From an uncultured Collinsella sp. (lineage in GTDB: Bacteria; Actinomycetota; Coriobacteriia; Coriobacteriales; Coriobacteriaceae), in NCBI GenBank assembly GCA_937923795.1, contig CALDWI010000052.1, forward strand, positions 1 to 39,839: a stretch of DNA of 39,839 bases, given 5' to 3'. Position numbers and translations under genes: made by a program. The notes beneath the pieces were generated by a model. The model made no database searches. It was given only the letters and a program-made list of their open reading frames with translations, and was not told the origin of the DNA. This document shows, piece after piece, positions 14,851 to 21,564 of this stretch. Position 1 is the stretch's first letter, and every line of letters begins with the position of its first letter.

Positions 14851-16812
14851 ATGGAACAGAGGGTCCTCGGGGGAAGATACCTCCTCAAGGATAAGGTGGG
14901 AACAGGCGGCATGGCGACCGTCTACCGTGCACAGGACCAGGTTCTCGACCGCACGGTAGCCGTCAAGATCATGCTGCCGCAGTATGCTGGCGACGCGACC
15001 TTCGCCGCACGCTTTAAGCAGGAGGCCCAGGCAGCAGCCGGTCTCTCCTCCCCCTATATCGTGGGCGTCTACGATTGGGGCAAGGACGGCGACACCTATT
15101 ACATCGTCATGGAGTACCTGCGCGGCACCGACCTTAAGAGCGGCATCAAGAGCCACGGCGCCCTCGACCCCAAGAAGGTCGCCCAGATCGGCTCGCAGAT
15201 TAGCTCCGCGCTTTCGGTCGCCCACAAGCACGAGATCATCCACCGCGACATTAAGCCGCAGAACATCATGGTGCTGCCCGACGGCAACATCAAGGTGATG
15301 GACTTTGGCATCGCGCGCGCCAAGAACAGCCACCTCACGCAAGACAACAACGTGCTGGGAACCGCCCACTACGTCAGCCCCGAGCAGACCCGTGGTCAGG
15401 ACCTCGGCCCCACCTCGGATATCTACTCGCTGGGCGTCGTGATGTACGAGTGCGCCACCGGCCGCGTTCCCTTTGACGGTGACGACGCTATCTCAGTCGC
15501 ACTCAAGCAGGTCAACGAGCTGCCTATTCCGCCGAGCCAGATCAACTCCGGTGTCGACGCCGACCTTGAGCGCATCATCCTCAAGTGCATGGAGAAGGAC
15601 CCCGCAAACCGCTTCCAGACCGCCGACGAGCTGCGTCAGGTGCTCAACAGCTACCTGTCGGGCCGTGCCGTCAACGTCTCGGAGCCCACGCGCATCATCG
15701 GTGCCCCCGGTGAGCTGGGCGCCACCAAGACTCGCGAGCTTTCCGATCAGACGCGCGCCATGGTGCGTCCCGTCTCGGGCGTGAGCGGCCAGAATACCGC
15801 CCGTAGCTCGGTTTCGGGCTCCACCGGCTCGTACGAGGTCGAAGAGCCCAATTCCAACAAGAACAAGATCATCGCCGCCGTGGTGGCAGCCGTTGCCGTC
15901 ATCGGCATCGTGGTGGCCTTTGCCACAGGACTCTTTGGCGGCGAGCAGGTCACCGTGCCCGATGTGCTGGGCAAGGACCAGCAGACTGCCGTCGAGCTGA
16001 TCAAGGAAGCCGGCCTCGAGGTCGGCACCATCGACCAAAGCTACAACGACGATGTCGACGAGGGCAAGGTCGCCGAGCAGACGCCCAACGGCAACACCAA
16101 GAAGGCCAAGGGCACCAAGGTGAACCTGGTAATCTCCAAGGGTCCCAAGCCCTCCGAGAAGGTTGAGGTTCCCCAGCTTTTCGGCCTGACCAAGGACCAG
16201 GCCGAGGCCGCGCTGGCAAGCGTTGGCCTGAAGGGCAACGCCTCCGAGGAGGCCAACGAGGCCGATGAGGGCCAGGTCTTTGAGCAGGGCACCGAAGCCG
16301 GTAAGGAAGTCGCGAAGGGCACGACCATCTCGTACAAGGTCTCGAGCGGCCCGGATACCACGTCCGTCCCCGACCTGACCGACATGACCGAGGCCCAGGC
16401 GCGCAACGCCCTCGATATGGCAGGCTTTGGCGTCGACGTGAGCTACCAGGAGAACGACTCGGTTACCGAGGGCACCGTGATCAGCTGGAACCCCAGCGGC
16501 AAGCAGAAGCCCGGCGCCACGATTACCGTCGTCATTGCCAAGAAGTCCGGCAAGGCCACCGTCCCGGGCAACCTGTACGGCAAGAGCATTTCCGCCGCCG
16601 TTACCGCGCTCAACAACGCCGGTTTCTATAACATCGGCTTCTGTGACCAGAACGGCAATCCCGTGAGCGGTAACGAGGATGCCACCGTTACGGGCGTCTC
16701 CCCCACCGGCAAGCAGTCCACCGACAGCACGATCACGCTGACGGTCGCACTTTCTGGCTCGGGTTCGGGCTCTGGCTCGGGCACGGGTGACGATTCCGGT
16801 ACGACCAACTAG
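14851..16812 (+). CDS. PASTA-domain Ser/Thr protein kinase (PknB/StkP type)
   Basis: The product is 653 residues. The kinase domain (about 10-270) has VGTGGMATVY, K39, HRDIKPQN (131-138), DFG (151-153) and GTAHYVSPEQ (170-179) with activating threonines T163 and T171 in the loop. A juxtamembrane linker leads to one helix (about 339-362). Four PASTA repeats follow from 366, beginning VTVPDVLG, VEVPQLFG, TSVPDLTD and ATVPGNLY; PASTA repeats bind muropeptides or lipid II. The C-terminus is a Gly/Ser tail. AGGAG five bases before ATG 14851 sets the start over ATG 14836. As last gene of the cluster it should sense wall status and phosphorylate FHA and division proteins. The fourth repeat is the most divergent. 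Confidence 0.97.
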   Translation: MEQRVLGGRYLLKDKVGTGGMATVYRAQDQVLDRTVAVKIMLPQYAGDATFAARFKQEAQAAAGLSSPYIVGVYDWGKDGDTYYIVMEYLRGTDLKSGIKSHGALDPKKVAQIGSQISSALSVAHKHEIIHRDIKPQNIMVLPDGNIKVMDFGIARAKNSHLTQDNNVLGTAHYVSPEQTRGQDLGPTSDIYSLGVVMYECATGRVPFDGDDAISVALKQVNELPIPPSQINSGVDADLERIILKCMEKDPANRFQTADELRQVLNSYLSGRAVNVSEPTRIIGAPGELGATKTRELSDQTRAMVRPVSGVSGQNTARSSVSGSTGSYEVEEPNSNKNKIIAAVVAAVAVIGIVVAFATGLFGGEQVTVPDVLGKDQQTAVELIKEAGLEVGTIDQSYNDDVDEGKVAEQTPNGNTKKAKGTKVNLVISKGPKPSEKVEVPQLFGLTKDQAEAALASVGLKGNASEEANEADEGQVFEQGTEAGKEVAKGTTISYKVSSGPDTTSVPDLTDMTEAQARNALDMAGFGVDVSYQENDSVTEGTVISWNPSGKQKPGATITVVIAKKSGKATVPGNLYGKSISAAVTALNNAGFYNIGFCDQNGNPVSGNEDATVTGVSPTGKQSTDSTITLTVALSGSGSGSGSGTGDDSGTTN

Positions 16813-16864
16813 TCGCCACCCCACCGCTCATCACGGCTCTCGCCGCAAACATATTCGCTCACAG

Positions 16865-16902
16865 GCGCCCGCTTGCTTCCCCAGCAAGCGGGCGCTTTCT
16901 TT
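16865..16902 (+). terminator. Strong intrinsic terminator of the signalling cluster
   Basis: A perfect 13-bp stem (GCGCCCGCTTGCT with AGCAAGCGGGCGC) closes a TCCCC loop and is followed by TTTCTTT. It lies 53 bases after the PASTA-kinase stop. Between it and the tRNA region there are only the duplicated elements described separately. Confidence 0.9.
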
Positions 16903-16935
16903 ATCTGAAGCAGCGAATACTCCGGCATGCCTTAA

Positions 16936-17004
16936 ACCAGAAGAGCCCGGCACCGTAGCGGTACCAGGCTCGATATTTCTCTGGTGCCCCCGGGCGGATT
17001 CGAA
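16936..17004 (-). repeat. Copy A of a 69-bp direct repeat: tRNA 3' end plus terminator, without the tRNA body
   Basis: These 69 bases repeat 17065-17133 with few differences. The shared unit holds the last 20-odd nucleotides of tRNA-Arg, including CCA, and the hairpin that follows (stem at 16943-16971). Here the tRNA 5' part is missing: upstream on the minus strand the sequence changes into unrelated GC-rich bases. A 23-base stretch at 17033-17055 also matches the tRNA T-arm region in inverted orientation with one mismatch. It looks like a scar of duplication or of site-specific integration. Confidence 0.75.
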
Positions 17005-17064
17005 AACTCCCCCCCGCGGGGAAATGAGTGACGCGGGTGTCGACGGTCCGAATCCGGCCTTTAG

Positions 17065-17133
17065 ACCAGAAGAGCCCGGCACCGTAGTGGTACCGGGCTC
17101 GGCAAATTTCTGGTGCCCCCGGGCGGATTCGAA
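17065..17133 (-). repeat. Copy B of the 69-bp direct repeat: 3' end of the intact tRNA-Arg plus terminator
   Basis: This copy overlaps the functional tRNA gene and continues through its terminator. It starts exactly 129 bases after copy A and has the same length. Differences are confined to the hairpin loop and stem and to the bases between hairpin and CCA. Confidence 0.75.
17072..17100 (-). terminator. Terminator of tRNA-Arg
   Basis: On the minus strand GAGCCCGGTACC pairs with GGTGCCGGGCTC (12 bp including one G.U) around an ACTAC loop, followed by TTCTGG. It lies ten bases beyond the CCA end. Confidence 0.7.
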
Positions 17134-17186
17134 CCGTCGACACCCGCTTTAGGAGAGCGGTGCTCTATCCCCTGAGCTACGGAGGC
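17111..17186 (-). tRNA. tRNA-Arg (anticodon CCU)
   Basis: The 76 nucleotides fold as a cloverleaf: acceptor GCCTCCG/CGGGGGC (one T.G pair), D stem GCTC/GAGC, anticodon stem CCGCT/AGCGG with loop CTCCTAA giving anticodon CCT (codon AGG), variable loop GTGTC, T loop TTCGAAT, and an encoded CCA. The T stem GACGG/CCGCC has one A.C mismatch at the second pair, which is unusual. An extended -10 promoter precedes it and a hairpin terminator follows. Confidence 0.93.
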
Positions 17187-17194
17187 ATGTTGTA

Positions 17195-17205
17195 CTAGTG
17201 TAGCA
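17195..17205 (-). promoter_or_regulatory. Extended -10 promoter of tRNA-Arg (TGCTACACTAG)
   Basis: On the minus strand TGC-TACACT lies about ten bases before the mature 5' end of the tRNA. It is identical over 11 bases to the element upstream of the signalling cluster at 6660-6670. Confidence 0.6.
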
Positions 17206-17244
17206 GATTTACTGCATCGCAATACGTCGTATGACCAGACTTCG

Positions 17245-17313
17245 AAGTTGCGGTGGAATAGTTCCTGCCTAAAGCATCTAAAGCCGCATTTAGGAACTAT
17301 TCCACCGCAACTT
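17245..17313. repeat. Palindromic element, family A (AAGTTGCGGTGGAATAG), copy 1
   Basis: Two perfect 22-base arms (17245-17266 and 17292-17313) begin AAGTTGCGGTGGAATAGTTC and enclose 25 bases. It stands between the tRNA promoter and the 3' end of the DUF956 gene, so it could terminate the latter, although no clear T-run follows. The outer 16 bases recur with one change in a second element at 29666-29732, so it belongs to a dispersed family. Confidence 0.8.
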
Positions 17314-17321
17314 ATGAGGAG

Positions 17322-17720
17322 CTAGTTGCCTTTGTGAAAGAGGTTCTTGATGACACCGGGAATACTCTTGGCGCCCTTGGCCGTCACATCGATAAAGTCG
17401 GGCGAACGCACGAGCTTGTCCTCGTCGACGTACTTACGGACCGCACGAAGCGTCTCTTTGTCGTCCCGCGTCGAAAACGTAAAGTGACCGTTATCCTTGG
17501 TAAAGATGGCAAAACGCGTGATCTTCTTGGTGCCGCGCAAAACCTCGGCGGCGATATAGTCGACCTCGTCCCACGGAATTTGAATATAATCCTCGGGATT
17601 GCGCTCGTTATAGTACTCGAACGCCTTATTGCCCACCATCACGTTACCGTGGCTGGTAAGCCCCATCAGGCAGGTTGCCGGCGTTGCCAGATCGACCGTG
17701 CTGTTCTGAGATTGCGCCAT
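17322..17720 (-). CDS. DUF956 family protein (ManO-like) of the mannose PTS
   Basis: The 132-residue product matches DUF956 proteins, which are encoded beside mannose-class PTS genes and are thought to modulate their expression or activity. Recognisable segments are TCLMGLTSHGNVMVGNKAFEYYNERNPEDYIQIPWDEVDYIAAEV and FAIFTKDNGHFTFSTRDDKETLRAVRKY. GAGG five bases before ATG 17720 sets the start. It follows the IID gene, but a 12-bp hairpin terminator separates them, so its level probably depends on partial readthrough or on its own promoter. No membrane segment is seen. Confidence 0.85.
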   Translation of the reverse strand: MAQSQNSTVDLATPATCLMGLTSHGNVMVGNKAFEYYNERNPEDYIQIPWDEVDYIAAEVLRGTKKITRFAIFTKDNGHFTFSTRDDKETLRAVRKYVDEDKLVRSPDFIDVTAKGAKSIPGVIKNLFHKGN

Positions 17721-17748
17721 GCGCACCTCGCCCTCCAAATAAAACAAT

Positions 17749-17784
17749 CGGACCGCATCCAGTGTACCCACCGGGTGCGGTCCG
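17749..17784 (-). terminator. Terminator between PTS IID and the DUF956 gene
   Basis: A 12-bp stem (CGGACCGCATCC with GGGTGCGGTCCG, one wobble) is followed on the minus strand by ATTGTTTTATTT. It should reduce expression of the DUF956 gene relative to the PTS genes. Confidence 0.8.
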
Positions 17785-17840
17785 TTTCAATGGCTCAAAA
17801 GCCCTTGCCTAGCAATTCTCGGTCTTAAGCCGAAACGTGC

Positions 17841-18761
17841 TTACATGAAGCCGCAGACGCGACCGATGATGCCGATGGCGAAGAGAGCCAGGATGATGAC
17901 GATCGGGCTGACCTTCTTCTTGAGGAGCTTGCAGACCAGCAGGGTCAGGCACACGGCGGCAAGGCCGGGGATGAGCTGATCGAGGTTGGCCTGAAGCGTG
18001 GTGACCTTCACCTGATCAAGGGCGTTAGCACCGATGGAGTTATACATCGTCAGTGCTTCCTTGACACCCTCAGAACCGGAGGGCAGGTTAGCCCAGTCGA
18101 TAAAGGCGCCAGCAGACTGCGTGACCTTGGAGACGACCGGGGTGAAGGAGATGGACACCCAGCGCTCGACCAGGGCGCCGATGATGAACATACCCAGGAT
18201 GGAAGCACCCTCGGTGACCTTGCCCATCAGACCGCCGGAGAGGTCCTTGGCGATGGAGGAGCCGACCTTGTAGCCAAACTCCTGCGTGTACCACAGGAAG
18301 GCGTAACGGATGATGTTCCACGCGAAGAAGAACAGCAGCGGACCGGCGATGCTGCCGGACAGGGCCAGGGAAGCGCCCAGAGCGCCCAGAATCGGGCGAA
18401 GGGTGAACCAGAAGGCGGGGTCGCCGACGCCGGCGAGCGGGCCCATCATACCGACCTTGACGCCCTGAATGGCGACGTCGTCGATCGGAGCACCGTTGGC
18501 GCGCTCCTCCTCGAGAGCGAGGGTGACGCCAATGACGGGGGCGGAAACATAGGGATGGGTGTTATAGAACTCCAGGTGGCGCTTAAGAGCGGCAATCTGG
18601 TCATCCTTGTTGGTGTAGAGCTTCTTGATCGCAGGGATCATTGCGAAGCACCAGCCGCCGTTCTGCATACGCTCGTAGTTCCACGAGCCCTGAAGGAACT
18701 GATGACGGAAGCAAACCTTCTTGCGGTCAGCCTTGGTGAGCTGAATCTTGTTCTCTGCCAT
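17841..18761 (-). CDS. PTS system mannose-family IID component
   Basis: IID and IIC together form the sugar channel of mannose-class phosphotransferase systems, importing mannose, glucose, fructose or amino sugars. The 306-residue product opens with the family signature FLQGSWNYERMQNGGWCFAMIPAIKKLY, continues with FYNTHPYVSAPVIGVTLALEEERANG and MMGPLAGVGDPAFWFTLRPILGALGASLALSG, and ends in a membrane helix (VSPIVIILALFAIGIIGRVCGFM). ATG 18761 is preferred to the GTG at 18770 because GGGGAG stands eight bases before it. It begins 16 bases after the IIC stop. The exact substrate cannot be read from the sequence. Confidence 0.96.
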   Translation of the reverse strand: MAENKIQLTKADRKKVCFRHQFLQGSWNYERMQNGGWCFAMIPAIKKLYTNKDDQIAALKRHLEFYNTHPYVSAPVIGVTLALEEERANGAPIDDVAIQGVKVGMMGPLAGVGDPAFWFTLRPILGALGASLALSGSIAGPLLFFFAWNIIRYAFLWYTQEFGYKVGSSIAKDLSGGLMGKVTEGASILGMFIIGALVERWVSISFTPVVSKVTQSAGAFIDWANLPSGSEGVKEALTMYNSIGANALDQVKVTTLQANLDQLIPGLAAVCLTLLVCKLLKKKVSPIVIILALFAIGIIGRVCGFM

Positions 18762-18777
18762 ATGTATCACTCCCCTC

Positions 18778-19596
18778 CTACTCGTAATCGTTCAGAATGT
18801 CACCGAGCGGGTCACCGGAGCCGCCGCCCATGCCGCCACCCTGCTTGGCCAGATCCTTAAGGCCAAGGTAGATGAGGGCAAGGGAGATGCCGATGAGGCC
18901 AAGGGCGATCAGCGTGAGCTGAGGGATGGCAGCAAGGACAAAGCCGAGGATGAAGAACGGCCAAGTCTCCTTGGTGGCCATCATGTTGATGACCATGGCG
19001 TAACCGACGGAAGCGACCATGCCGCCGCCGACAGCCATGCCGCCGGACAGCCAGTCGGGCATAGCGTTAAGCGCGTTGGTAACAGCCTCGGCCGGGATGA
19101 TGCACAGAAGTACTGCCGGGATGGCGATACGAAGGCCCTGCATGAGGATGGCAGCGTACTGCCAGCGCTCGATGCCGGAGAAGTCGCCCTTCTCGGCGCA
19201 ACCGTCCATGGCGTGAGCGATAGCGGTGGCCAGGGTACGGCAGATCATGGTCAGGAACAGGCCAGCGACCGACAGCGGGACGGCGACGGCGATGGCGGCG
19301 GTAACGGCCTTTGCCGAATCGGTGGCGCCACCGTTGAGGGCGAGCACCATGATGATCGAAGAAGCGACCGAGGCCAGAGCGGCGTCAGGCGCGACAGCGG
19401 CGCCAACGTTAGCCCAGCCAAGGGCCATCATCTGGAGCGAACCGCCCAGGAGGATGCCCTCCTGAAGGTGACCGGTTACGAGACCGATAAGCGTGCATGC
19501 CACGAGCGGCTGATGGAACTGGAACTCATCCAGAATGCCTTCCATACCGGCAAGCAACGCGACAATCGCAACAAGCAGAATAGTGATTGCAGACAT
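18778..19596 (-). CDS. PTS system mannose/sorbose-family IIC component
   Basis: The 272-residue integral membrane protein carries the IIC features FQFHQPLVACTLIGLVTGHLQEGILLGGSLQMMALGWANVGAAVAPD and about eight hydrophobic segments. The C-terminus is a Gly-rich tail (QGGGMGGGSGDP) facing the cytoplasm. AAGGAGGG precedes the ATG. It sits between IIAB and IID on one strand with 18 and 16 bases between genes, so the three are one operon. Confidence 0.96.
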   Translation of the reverse strand: MSAITILLVAIVALLAGMEGILDEFQFHQPLVACTLIGLVTGHLQEGILLGGSLQMMALGWANVGAAVAPDAALASVASSIIMVLALNGGATDSAKAVTAAIAVAVPLSVAGLFLTMICRTLATAIAHAMDGCAEKGDFSGIERWQYAAILMQGLRIAIPAVLLCIIPAEAVTNALNAMPDWLSGGMAVGGGMVASVGYAMVINMMATKETWPFFILGFVLAAIPQLTLIALGLIGISLALIYLGLKDLAKQGGGMGGGSGDPLGDILNDYE

Positions 19597-19614
19597 GTAT
19601 CGGACCCTCCTTTA

Positions 19615-20604
19615 CTATGCTTGAGCGGCCAGTTCGGCCTTAGCTTTCTTCAACATGGCGTCGAGATCCTCGGAGGAATCCGAAGGAACCTTGCGGACCT
19701 CGAACTTGACGCCCTTGGCCTTGAGGGCCTCGAGAGTCTTGACGTCGTCATCGCCCATAGCGACGGCGTTGGTGACGACGACCTTGCCCTTGGAGTGAGC
19801 CATGGAACCGATGTTGACTTCCTTGATGTCGACGCCGGCCTCGATGGCCTTGAGCAGATCCTGCGGGTTCTCGAAGAGCAGCATGGCCTTGGTGTCACCA
19901 AAGCGCGTGTCCTTGACGACCTCGGCCATCTTCTTGATGGGCACGACGTTGGCATGGACTCCCGGAGGGGCAGCCTGCTCGATCATGGTCTTGCGGAGCT
20001 CGTCGTGAGCAACGCCGTCGGAAACCACGATGATGCGGTTGGGGTTGATCTGCTTGGTCCACGTGGTGGCCACCTGACCATGAAGCAGACGGGTGTCGAT
20101 ACGGACGTGGGCAATCTTGATGTGCCCGTCGCCGATGACCGTTCCCGGAGGAATAGCGCCTGCAGGAGCAGCGGCGGCCGCAGCCGGCTTCTTCTCCTCG
20201 GGCTCCAGAGACTCGGGCTTGACGCGCACGCCAGCCTTAGCCTCAGTCACGAGATGTTTTGCGATCGCATGTGCAGTGTTCTTTGCGTCAAAGCGCTGCG
20301 AATATGCCTCGATGAGCATAGGCAGGTTGACACCGGTGACGATAGCCCAGGAATCGTGGCCCTCGATGAGTCCGCTGATCTGGTTGAACGGCGTGCCGCC
20401 CCACAGATCAACGAGGAAGAGCACCTGCTCCTGGTCCTCGAAGGAAGCGACTGCTTCCTCGACCTTGGCACGGAAATCGTCGGGGCCCATGCTCGGCTCG
20501 AGCGAGACCACGGCAACAGACGGCTGATCGCCAAAGACCATCGAGCCCGTCTGCTTGATTCCAGCTGCCAAGTCCCCGTGGCTAGAAAGAACAATACTTA
20601 CCAT
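19615..20604 (-). CDS. PTS system mannose-family IIAB component
   Basis: This cytoplasmic protein passes phosphate from HPr to the incoming sugar. The 329-residue product is a IIA-IIB fusion: IIA (about 1-130) with the phosphohistidine H9 in IVLSSHGDLAAG and LVDLWGGTPFN; an Ala/Pro/Lys hinge (about 131-156); IIB (about 160-325) with H175 in RIDTRLLHGQVATTW. ATG 20604 is used because AAGGAGG lies seven bases before it; an in-frame GTG is directly upstream. It is the first gene of the operon and its promoter region is unusually AT-rich. Confidence 0.97.
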   Translation of the reverse strand: MVSIVLSSHGDLAAGIKQTGSMVFGDQPSVAVVSLEPSMGPDDFRAKVEEAVASFEDQEQVLFLVDLWGGTPFNQISGLIEGHDSWAIVTGVNLPMLIEAYSQRFDAKNTAHAIAKHLVTEAKAGVRVKPESLEPEEKKPAAAAAAPAGAIPPGTVIGDGHIKIAHVRIDTRLLHGQVATTWTKQINPNRIIVVSDGVAHDELRKTMIEQAAPPGVHANVVPIKKMAEVVKDTRFGDTKAMLLFENPQDLLKAIEAGVDIKEVNIGSMAHSKGKVVVTNAVAMGDDDVKTLEALKAKGVKFEVRKVPSDSSEDLDAMLKKAKAELAAQA

Positions 20605-20674
20605 CACATAACCTCCTTTTTGTCTACGTATTTCCTACACGATATGAAAGGAGTATACCTGTTTGGATTGTGGA

Positions 20675-20680
20675 ATTATA
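20675..20680 (-). promoter_or_regulatory. -10 element of the mannose PTS operon (TATAAT)
   Basis: A consensus TATAAT on the minus strand lies about 70 bases before the IIAB start. TGAAAC at a 16-base distance is a poor -35, so activation by a regulator would be expected. The 336-base gap 20605-20941 holds no gene and is clearly richer in A and T than the rest of the window. Confidence 0.5.
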
Positions 20681-20705
20681 GCTAAATTCGCAAAAAGTTT
20701 CATTA

Positions 20706-20878
20706 TTTGTTTAAACGTCTAAGTTTGTTACAAGTTGATTACGTTGCTGGCTTATAGCTCATTGCCTGCTAAAACGTGATTTGCTGATTGTTTTCAAAGA
20801 CATATAAAGGTGCACCGTTCGTTAAGACCGCTTTTAGGTGAATCCCAATGCGTCTGCGTGCCACCATTTTGTTTAAAC
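20706..20878. promoter_or_regulatory. Two TTTGTTTAAAC sites upstream of the PTS operon
   Basis: The 11-base TTTGTTTAAAC occurs at 20706-20716 and again at 20868-20878 in the same orientation, 162 bases apart. Each contains the palindrome GTTTAAAC, which is rare by chance in GC-rich DNA. The first lies just upstream of the -10. They are candidate operator or activator sites; no regulator gene for them is in the window. Confidence 0.4.
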
Positions 20879-20941
20879 AGACATGACTTGACTAACCGAA
20901 GCAAATATGTTTAGAACTCTAGCCCATGTAGACATTAGATG

Positions 20942-21370
20942 TTAGGCGATGTGGAGAGGGTTGGCGGCGTCGACGGCATCGGGGGCGTCGGAGAGGCCGT
21001 CAGGAGCAGCGTCTGCCGGGTCCTCGTCGGGGGTCTCGATCTGTTTGATCATGACCTCCTGGCCCTGCAGCAGGTATGTTTCACCGCTGCCGCAATGGGG
21101 GCAAGTCTTGCCGTGCTCGACCGTCGCGTAGTCGCGGCCGCACGCCTCGCAATGCGTCACGGCCTCGACAGGCTCCACGATAAGCTCCGCGCCCTGCGTG
21201 ATAGGCTTTTTATCCGCCGCCCAGCGCCAAGCGTCGAGTAGTAGATCGGGGACGACGCCCGAGACCTCGCCCAGCAGCAGCGTGACGCTCGAAACGCGAC
21301 GCACGCCATGAGCGCGCGCCACATTCTCAACATCGCGAATGATGTGATAGACGATTCCGAGCTCGTGCAC
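20942..21370 (-). CDS. hypA: Hydrogenase nickel metallochaperone HypA
   Basis: HypA delivers nickel to [NiFe]-hydrogenase with HypB. The 142-residue product keeps the nickel-binding N-terminus (MHELGIVYHI, His2 and Glu3) and the zinc site C74, C77, C90, C93. After residue 113 it has a 30-residue acidic/Ala tail (ETPDEDPADAAPDGLSD...) not typical of HypA. The start codon is GTG at 21370, with GGAAGGAA six bases before it. No hydrogenase structural gene or other hyp gene is in the window; the nearest upstream gene is a large Fe-S oxidoreductase on the same strand. Confidence 0.93.
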   Translation of the reverse strand: MHELGIVYHIIRDVENVARAHGVRRVSSVTLLLGEVSGVVPDLLLDAWRWAADKKPITQGAELIVEPVEAVTHCEACGRDYATVEHGKTCPHCGSGETYLLQGQEVMIKQIETPDEDPADAAPDGLSDAPDAVDAANPLHIA

Positions 21371-21382
21371 TTTTAATTCCTT

Positions 21383-21404
21383 CCGCCGTTCTACCGAACG
21401 GCGG
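21383..21404 (-). terminator. GC hairpin upstream of hypA
   Basis: CCGCCGTTC and GAACGGCGG form a 9-bp stem with a 4-base loop, directly before the hypA ribosome binding site on the minus strand (then AAGGAATTAAAA). Without a T-run, termination is doubtful; it may instead shape the hypA leader. The stem core CGCCGTTC recurs in the hairpin after hspR (36836-36863). Confidence 0.35.
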
Positions 21405-21455
21405 TCGGCTTGACGCTGCGCGAGCCCCAGACGGGCGATCTGCCTTTCAATCGTC

Positions 21456-21480
21456 GGGCATGGGCAAAAGCCCTATGCCC
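21456..21480. other. Bulged hairpin between hypA and the oxidoreductase gene
   Basis: GGGCATGGGC pairs with GCCCTATGCCC (one bulged T) around AAAA. It lies about 85 bases after the oxidoreductase stop and could end that transcript, but the minus strand lacks a T-run beyond it; the plus strand shows TCCTCTTTC. Confidence 0.3.
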
Positions 21481-21564
21481 TCCTCTTTCAAGGCACCTCG
21501 CCACGCCTGGGACTCGCTCGCTGTCCAACCGCTCTCTGCGCCGTTCTCCTGCTTGTTGCGTTTC

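Noticed and set aside
16787..17152. Open frame containing WCPRADSNRRHPL over the tRNA region
   Set aside because: This peptide string is the well-known false translation of tRNA 3' ends; the DNA is tRNA plus terminator repeats.
18748..20685. Open frame of 645 codons on the plus strand across PTS IIC and IIAB
   Set aside because: It spans two clear minus-strand genes and their spacer, with a composition typical of reversed codon bias and no domain.
20840..20865. Sigma-54-like TGGCAC...GCA upstream of the mannose PTS operon (minus strand)
   Set aside because: The GG and GC elements are 9 rather than 10 bases apart, and no sigma-54 activator gene is in the window.
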